The notes beneath the pieces are model-generated. The model saw only the letters and a program-made list of their open reading frames with translations. It was not told the origin of the DNA and did no database searches. A DNA stretch of 64,000 nt from Bacteroidota bacterium. GTDB lineage: Bacteria; Bacteroidota; Bacteroidia; Bacteroidales; Dysgonomonadaceae. Below are positions 59,289-64,000 of this stretch, one piece after another. The stretch lies in NCBI GenBank assembly GCA_023437305.1, contig JAEZGN010000007.1, positions 186,001 to 250,000 on the forward strand, read 5' to 3'. The number at the start of each line of letters is the position of its first letter. Within the stretch, counting starts at the first letter, position 1. Made by a program: the position numbers and the translations under genes.

Positions 59289-60104
59289 TTAATAGTCGTC
59301 ATAATAAGTGGTGTTCTCAGGTTCGCCGTATAGTACACCAACTACTATCAGGCCGGCTCCGCCTATAATTCCCAATGTTGTATATATGGCATCATTGTTG
59401 GCGGGTTTTTCTACATAGAATAGATCTCCACGGTCTAGTAATTGTTCAAACATCTCAGATGGCTTTGCTTCTGTTCGTATCAGGCTCGACAAATAGAAGT
59501 CTTGCTCAAAGACCATTGGTTTATCGGGTTGAGAATAAATTGTCAGATAACTTTTAAAAGCCAAAGGAGTATCGGTTTGGTCAAAGTCACGTCTTCCAAT
59601 TTTTAAAGCGACGTCACCTTGTCCTCCCATTGTTGCATTCTTGTAACTTTTCTTATTTATATGATCAAACTTGGGGCTTAAGATCAAAGGTATTTCACTT
59701 ACCATTGTTTGCGGAGGAATAAAACTCACACTCTTTGGGAGCGAAGCAGTTCCGCTAAAGTTGCCCCATGAGGATATATTATTGTTGACAACACTATCCC
59801 AATCTCCCGAGTAACTAATTTCTTCTCCCGAATATGTCGTTGCTACGTTGTCTATGATAAGTGCAGATTTGCCCCAGTCTACATATAATGGCTTATCAGA
59901 TTTATTGAATACCGTAATTTGTACCGGACCATCCTGCCCCTTAAAACAATAAGCAATCCACAGACTATCTGTTTCTAAAAGAAAATCTCCATTATCTACT
60001 TTTTCTACATACTCGTTAGGTGTGTTTAGGGTAGAGTAGAAAAATGTAGAACTACATGATGAGAATATTAAAATTGTAGATAATGTAAAAAACAAGTATT
60101 TCAT
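59289..60104 (-). CDS. Lipoprotein of unknown function with a C-terminal membrane segment
   Basis: A 271-residue protein that I do not recognise. The lipobox is FSSC (Cys17), followed by SSTFFYSTLN. Residues 60-130 form strands of an immunoglobulin-like type (VQITVFNKSDKPLYVDWGKSALI), which resembles a carrier or dispersin fold. A hydrophobic stretch near 242-260 (IYTTLGIIGGAGLIVVGVLY) suggests a second membrane contact at the C terminus, unusual for a lipoprotein. The ATG is at 60102-60104. Its stop is one base from the stop of the convergent glycosyltransferase, so the transcripts probably overlap. Confidence 0.7.
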   Translation of the reverse strand: MKYLFFTLSTILIFSSCSSTFFYSTLNTPNEYVEKVDNGDFLLETDSLWIAYCFKGQDGPVQITVFNKSDKPLYVDWGKSALIIDNVATTYSGEEISYSGDWDSVVNNNISSWGNFSGTASLPKSVSFIPPQTMVSEIPLILSPKFDHINKKSYKNATMGGQGDVALKIGRRDFDQTDTPLAFKSYLTIYSQPDKPMVFEQDFYLSSLIRTEAKPSEMFEQLLDRGDLFYVEKPANNDAIYTTLGIIGGAGLIVVGVLYGEPENTTYYDDY

Positions 60105-60249
60105 CTGGATTTATTTTTTTGTATTCTATATTCGGTATCAAAAGGCTATTAGAGAATGGCTGCTCTCTTTGAGATAAAGGTACAAAAGATATTAACACAA
60201 GCAATATGTTTGAAAAAATATTAGCAGGTACTTTTTCCCTCTTTTTATA

Positions 60250-60279
60250 AAAAAGAGGTTGCAGTTATTTGCTGCAACC
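60250..60279 (-). terminator. Terminator of the lone ExbD gene
   Basis: GGTTGCAG (60257-60264) pairs with CTGCAACC (60272-60279), 7-base loop; on the minus strand it is followed by TCTTTTTTA. It lies 37 bases after the ExbD stop. Confidence 0.85.
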
Positions 60280-60315
60280 CCATACTGATATTATATATAT
60301 ATGTGTAAGGAATAA

Positions 60316-60948
60316 CTATTCAGTTCTGTCGGCCATGGTGGTTAATTTACCCTTTGTTTTCAGGTTTTCCATCAGTATCTTGTCGCCATCTTCAAGATCT
60401 ACAATAGTGTATTTTCCAACTCCGCATATTTGCATTTCATCGAGAGCGTCTACCAGATTTTTATAATTGGATTTTTCTGTTGGCTTTATCAAAACAATGA
60501 GTCCGTCCTTTGATTTTTTTACATCGCTAGACATCTCTTTAAACTCCTTTTCGGTGATTTGTTTTTTATAACGCTTTTGTCTCAACTCTTTTATCTTAGA
60601 CATGTTTACATTGTTTCGGGTTAGCAACATCTCGCGTAAACCAAGAGTGTTTGTTTCTTTCAACGATGTATAATCTTCATAATTAGCTAAGCCTTCATAA
60701 TAGTAGACCTTGTCGTTCTCTCCCAAAATTACTGTTACAGATTTTGAGTCGGGCACCGGTTGTTCCCCCTTATCTGTTGGCATAGCTACATCCATTATTT
60801 GAGGAATGCTTAATGTTGTGCAAAACATGAAGAATGTAATCAGTAAAAGATTCATGTCTACCATCGGAGTAAAGTCTACTCTTAATATCTTGCGTTCAGG
60901 TCTGCCTTTTTTAGTTTCGCTCTTACCTGTAGTATCTATGTTAGCCAT
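60316..60948 (-). CDS. ExbD/TolR family protein without a linked ExbB
   Basis: ExbD-type protein of 210 residues. A single helix at about 30-50 (MNLLLITFFMFCTTLSIPQIM) is preceded by the conserved Asp of VDMN. The periplasmic domain is longer than usual (VTVILGENDKVYYYEGL, then a coiled stretch at about 105-140, then NYKNLVDALDEMQICGVGKYTIVDL). The coiled stretch at 112-140 (MSKIKELRQKRYKKQITEKEFKEM) is an insertion not found in short ExbD proteins. No ExbB or TonB gene lies within the window near it; it may work with the ExbB at 51016 or with a remote partner. A separate unit with its own terminator, divergent from the LTA-synthase gene. Confidence 0.85.
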   Translation of the reverse strand: MANIDTTGKSETKKGRPERKILRVDFTPMVDMNLLLITFFMFCTTLSIPQIMDVAMPTDKGEQPVPDSKSVTVILGENDKVYYYEGLANYEDYTSLKETNTLGLREMLLTRNNVNMSKIKELRQKRYKKQITEKEFKEMSSDVKKSKDGLIVLIKPTEKSNYKNLVDALDEMQICGVGKYTIVDLEDGDKILMENLKTKGKLTTMADRTE

Positions 60949-61081
60949 AATATTTATTCTTTAAGAGGTTAAACATCTATTTTTACTTAATAGAGATAAC
61001 AGATGTTGAATTTCCATAAATTACTATGACTTTTTTTTTAGATAAATTATCTTTGTGCCTCATCCAATCTTTTAGATCCAA

Positions 61082-62905
61082 ATGAAGCAAAGAATAATCC
61101 TATATTTGACTGTATTTTTCTATTTCGTTCTTTTATTCCTTATCGGCAAAATTCTGTTTGCTTTTGTCCATGCCTCTTTGGGTGGAGGTGTTTCGGCAAA
61201 AGATATGCTTGAAATACTATATAATGGTTTGCCTCTCGATCTGTCGATGAGTGGATACCTCACAGTGCTTCCAACTCTTATACTTATTGCTTCTATTTGG
61301 ATTAAACCCAAATTTACAGTACGGGCATACAATATTTACTTTGGGATTATATTGTTGTTGATAGCAATAATAACGGTTGTCGATCTTGTTGTATATCCAT
61401 ATTGGGGATTTCACTTCGACTCTACGGTTTTTCTTTATCTGAAAAAGCCAAAAGAAACTTTTGCAAGTGCCTCTGTTCTCGACTTCGTATTTGGCATACT
61501 GGGTATGGCTATATATTTTGTAGTATCTTACCTGGGATATATCTATATTATAAGAAAGCAAGTACTTAATTTTACGGTTCCAAAGAGTATCGCTAAATCT
61601 TGTATTGTGCTCGTGGTTCTGCTGGCAGTACTCTTTCTTCCTATCAGGGGTGGGGTCACAGTTTCTACGATGAATATAGGTAAGGTGTACTATAGCGACA
61701 ATATGTTCTTTAACCATGCTGCTATTAACCCCGAATTCAACCTCATGTCATCATTCTTTAAGTCTGATAATTTTGCTTCACAGTATCAATTTTATGATAA
61801 AAAAGAGGCTGAAAAGGTATTTGGGCAACTAAATTCTCAGCCTGAAAGTGATAGTATTCCAAGATTATTGAAAACTGATAGGCCCAATATTATATTGTTT
61901 ATTCTCGAGAGTTTTTCTGCAAATGTGGCTTTAGATTCTGTCGTTGCTCCTAATATGAGTCGCTATGCGAAGGAAGGCGTGTTCTTCAAAAACTTCTACG
62001 CTAATAGCTTCCGTACCGACCGAGGACTTGTTTCTATTCTGAGCGGATATCCTGCACACCCTACTGTGGCTATCATGAAATATCCGCAAAAGACAGGAAC
62101 GTTAGCTACTATTCCCAAAGCATTGAAAGATGGAGGCTATAATAATCTCTCTTTTTATTATGGAGGTGATGCTGATTTTGCCAATATGCGTTCTTATTTT
62201 GTAGGAGCATGTGGAATAAAAGACATTGTTTCTGATAAACAGTTCCCTCTGAGTGAACGTCTTACTAAATGGGGTGTTCCTGACAAGTTCCTGATTAACA
62301 GGCTGCACGAAGATCTACTCTCAAAAGAGCAAAGTGAGCCTTACGTCAAAGTTGTGCTAACACTTAGTAGCCATGAGCCATTCGATGTGCCCCGAGCCGG
62401 ATTTAAAGAACCGTTTCTTGATGCAGTACACTATACCGATGAGTGCCTGGGGAACTTCGTAGAACAATTGAAAAAGACAAAACAGTGGGATAACACCTTG
62501 ATTCTCTTCGTTGCTGACCATGCAATGCAGTCGTACCCCAAAGGTTTGAGCAATAGCGATCCGGAGCGCTTTCGCATCCCTCTTATATGGATAGGAGGTG
62601 CTATAAAACAGCCGGTAACAGTTTCATCTTATGCTTCGCAAAATGACATAGCTGCAACTTTGTTGTCTCAGCTAAATTTGAAACACGAAGACTTTAAGTT
62701 TAGTAAAAATATACTAAACCCCGAAGGTAATAAATTTGCATTCTATTCTTATGTCAATGGCTTCAGTATGACAGATTCTACGGGAATGGTGACTTACGAT
62801 AATGATAAGCAAAGCATTATTCATCATAAAGGCGATGTAGTGGATATGAAGAAAAAAGCCAAATCATTTTTTCAGATGATGTATCTTGATTTGGGTAGTA
62901 GGTAA
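61082..62905 (+). CDS. LTA synthase family membrane phosphotransferase
   Basis: A 607-residue protein with five N-terminal helices (about 5-25, 45-68, 77-100, 125-150 and 165-190) and a sulfatase-fold domain (about 265-560) outside the membrane. The metal-binding Glu is in NIILFILESFSANV, the nucleophile Thr in FRTDRGLVSILSGYP, and the late metal ligands in LFVADHAMQ. In Gram-positive bacteria such enzymes make lipoteichoic acid; in Bacteroidota, which have none, homologues probably transfer phosphoethanolamine or phosphoglycerol to glycolipids or glycans. The substrate is not visible. A -7 box (TATCTTTG, 61048-61055) lies 26 bases upstream of the start. Confidence 0.88.
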   Translation: MKQRIILYLTVFFYFVLLFLIGKILFAFVHASLGGGVSAKDMLEILYNGLPLDLSMSGYLTVLPTLILIASIWIKPKFTVRAYNIYFGIILLLIAIITVVDLVVYPYWGFHFDSTVFLYLKKPKETFASASVLDFVFGILGMAIYFVVSYLGYIYIIRKQVLNFTVPKSIAKSCIVLVVLLAVLFLPIRGGVTVSTMNIGKVYYSDNMFFNHAAINPEFNLMSSFFKSDNFASQYQFYDKKEAEKVFGQLNSQPESDSIPRLLKTDRPNIILFILESFSANVALDSVVAPNMSRYAKEGVFFKNFYANSFRTDRGLVSILSGYPAHPTVAIMKYPQKTGTLATIPKALKDGGYNNLSFYYGGDADFANMRSYFVGACGIKDIVSDKQFPLSERLTKWGVPDKFLINRLHEDLLSKEQSEPYVKVVLTLSSHEPFDVPRAGFKEPFLDAVHYTDECLGNFVEQLKKTKQWDNTLILFVADHAMQSYPKGLSNSDPERFRIPLIWIGGAIKQPVTVSSYASQNDIAATLLSQLNLKHEDFKFSKNILNPEGNKFAFYSYVNGFSMTDSTGMVTYDNDKQSIIHHKGDVVDMKKKAKSFFQMMYLDLGSR

Positions 62906-62999
62906 GATTTCTGTTTTTTATTTTGTTTATACTGAAATGTTTAAACAATGTTTTGTGTCCAAGCGTTATTTATTATAAAACAAAATGGAGGGCTTTAAC

Positions 63000-63470
63000 A
63001 TGAGAACAATACTAGTATTGACTGCTATCATCATTTTAGGGTTTAGTTGTAAAGCGGGCGACAGCCTGACAAAGCAGCAAGCCATTACTAAGCTGACAGA
63101 AAAAATAGAATCTACAAGCTATACTTTTGTCCCTCAAACGGCTTTACCGATGAGTGGGAAATCAATAAGTTTGAATTACTCGTACTCTCTTAAAGTATCA
63201 AAGGATACTATAGATTCTTATCTACCATATTTTGGCAGAGCATACACTGCACCAATTTCACCAACGGATGGAGGAATAAAATTTACAAGTAAAGATTTTG
63301 ACTATTCTATTACAAAAAATAAAAAAGGTATGTGGGATGTGTCTATAACTACAAAAGATACTCCCCGCAAATACTCTCTCAGCCTCTCTATCGGAGACAC
63401 CGGATATGCTACCTTGGTAGTGAATGAAAATAATAGACAGCCAATCTCTTTTTACGGAAAGATAGAATAA
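63000..63470 (+). CDS. DUF4251 lipoprotein
   Basis: A lipoprotein of 156 residues from the ATG at 63000. A longer frame from 62985 contains the ribosome site itself: GGAGGG at 62987-62992 lies 7 bases before the chosen ATG, a rare clear Shine-Dalgarno in this genome. The lipobox is LGFSC (Cys17). The mature part is the DUF4251 domain with SLNYSYSLKVSKDTIDSYLP, YFGRAYTAP and GGIKFTSKDFDYSI. The family is widespread in Bacteroidales; its function is unknown. It follows the LTA-synthase-like gene by 94 bases. Confidence 0.88.
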   Translation: MRTILVLTAIIILGFSCKAGDSLTKQQAITKLTEKIESTSYTFVPQTALPMSGKSISLNYSYSLKVSKDTIDSYLPYFGRAYTAPISPTDGGIKFTSKDFDYSITKNKKGMWDVSITTKDTPRKYSLSLSIGDTGYATLVVNENNRQPISFYGKIE

Positions 63471-63544
63471 TTAATAATATTTCGCTTTGATCAGCCGTTT
63501 TTTTAGCATAAAAGTAATATATTTGGAAAATTATTAGTTATTTC

Positions 63545-63575
63545 GCACCCTTAATAAGGGGTGCCAAATATTTTT
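63545..63575 (+). terminator. Weak hairpin upstream of lpxD
   Basis: GCACCC (63545-63550) pairs with GGGTGC (63559-63564), followed by a T-rich stretch. A -7 box TATATTTG (63518-63525) lies just before it, so the hairpin could be a terminator of the DUF4251 gene or an attenuator in the lpxD leader. Confidence 0.4.
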
Positions 63576-63587
63576 TAGTCTATTTTT

Positions 63588-64000
63588 ATGCAAATATCCT
63601 TCACTGCAAAGCAGATTGCTACAGTCTTAAATGGAACTATTGAAGGGGATTCTTCAGTTGAAGTGAATAATTTTTCACGTATAGAAGACGGTAAACCCGG
63701 GACATTGACATTTTTAGCAAATCCCAAATATACCCATTACATATATACAACAGACGCCAGTATTGTATTGGTGAATAATGATTTTGTAGCAGAACGTCCG
63801 ATTAAGGCAACGTTGGTGCGTTGTTTTAATGCTTATGCATCTCTTGCCATATTGTTAGACATGGTAGAGAAAATGAAACCTCAGAAGAAAGGAATAGAAG
63901 CAATGTCTTTTGTTGCAAATACTGCTAAGCTCGGCGAAAATGTATATGTGGGAGCATTCTCATATGTTTCGGAAGGTGCAGTAGTGGGCAATAATTCGAA
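63588..64000 (+). CDS. lpxD: UDP-3-O-acylglucosamine N-acyltransferase, N-terminal part
   Basis: The first 137 codons of LpxD, the third enzyme of lipid A synthesis, which adds an acyl chain to UDP-3-O-acyl-glucosamine; the gene runs off the right edge. The N-terminal uridine-binding domain reads MQISFTAKQIATVLNG, then GDSSVEVNNFSRIEDGKPGTLTFLANPKYTHYIYTTDA (given here as separate motifs: NNFSRIEDGKPGTLTFLANP), and the left-handed beta-helix begins near residue 110 (TAKLGENVYVGAFSYVSEG). The ATG at 63588-63590 agrees with the family start. Confidence 0.95.
   Translation, partial: MQISFTAKQIATVLNGTIEGDSSVEVNNFSRIEDGKPGTLTFLANPKYTHYIYTTDASIVLVNNDFVAERPIKATLVRCFNAYASLAILLDMVEKMKPQKKGIEAMSFVANTAKLGENVYVGAFSYVSEGAVVGNNS

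Noticed and set aside
61082..62905. Lipoteichoic acid synthesis
   Set aside because: The enzyme has the fold, but the window shows a Gram-negative envelope (lpxD, outer-membrane barrels), so teichoic acid is not expected.
1..64000. CRISPR arrays, tRNA or rRNA genes, insertion sequences, prophage or integrase genes
   Set aside because: I looked for spaced direct repeats, tRNA T-loop sequences, transposase motifs and attachment repeats and found none that hold up.

Overview
This window looks like chromosomal DNA of a Bacteroidota bacterium, most likely order Bacteroidales and possibly close to Dysgonomonas; the genus cannot be proven from the sequence alone. The evidence is the AT-rich composition, promoters of the Bacteroidota type (TTG, then about 19-24 bases, then TAnnTTTG) instead of -35/-10 boxes, the scarcity of Shine-Dalgarno sites, many lipoproteins with a Cys near residue 17-22, GH92 mannosidases, a fused nuoCD, GldD, and the 30-residue AURKAIP1/COX24-type ribosomal miniprotein. 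I count 59 protein genes, of which two are cut by the window edges (a DEAD-box helicase on the left, lpxD on the right) and one is frameshifted (an HxlR regulator). I see no rRNA, tRNA, CRISPR array, insertion sequence or prophage.

Layout. 1-7.5 kb: helicase, FKBP isomerase, Arg/Pro-repeat lipoprotein, yidC, pyrG, FAD oxidoreductase. 7.6-16.9 kb: secreted GH92 and GH2 glycosidases, then a PepSY/TonB-receptor pair probably for iron uptake; palindromic repeats flank the GH92 gene. 17-25 kb: comF-recX, a DJ-1/PfpI gene facing the broken HxlR gene, prmC, hflX, a second GH92, rplS and a PAP2 phosphatase. 25.3-30.6 kb: an overlapping three-gene operon for cell-wall recycling (NagZ-type GH3 fused to a beta-lactamase-like domain, an unknown 281-residue protein, a VanX-type dipeptidase) and a secreted unknown. 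30.8-38.2 kb, all on the minus strand: psd-pssA, prs, a GH13 amylase and patatin pair, rng, HU plus miniprotein. 38.4-40.5 kb: mutY and a GT2 glycosyltransferase. 40.6-50.9 kb: the nuo operon (A, B, CD, H-N), a complex I without the NADH module NuoEFG. 51-55 kb: exbB-exbD, an ECF sigma factor, a protein combining an N-terminal cytoplasmic-type segment, one membrane helix and an outer-membrane barrel, and a lipoprotein. 55-64 kb: mscS, a DUF2975/XRE cassette with a perfect 24-bp palindrome over its promoter, ssb, gldD, a GT39-like transferase, a lone ExbD, an LTA-synthase-like enzyme, a DUF4251 lipoprotein and lpxD.

Most of the window is ordinary core genome. The most unusual parts are the ExbBD/sigma/barrel locus, which may be a compact trans-envelope signalling system; the recycling operon with an unknown middle gene; the DUF2975/XRE switch; a possible structured leader in front of nuo; the broken HxlR gene next to its likely target; and the separation of mutY from ssb-gldD by about 17 kb with gldE absent between ssb and gldD.
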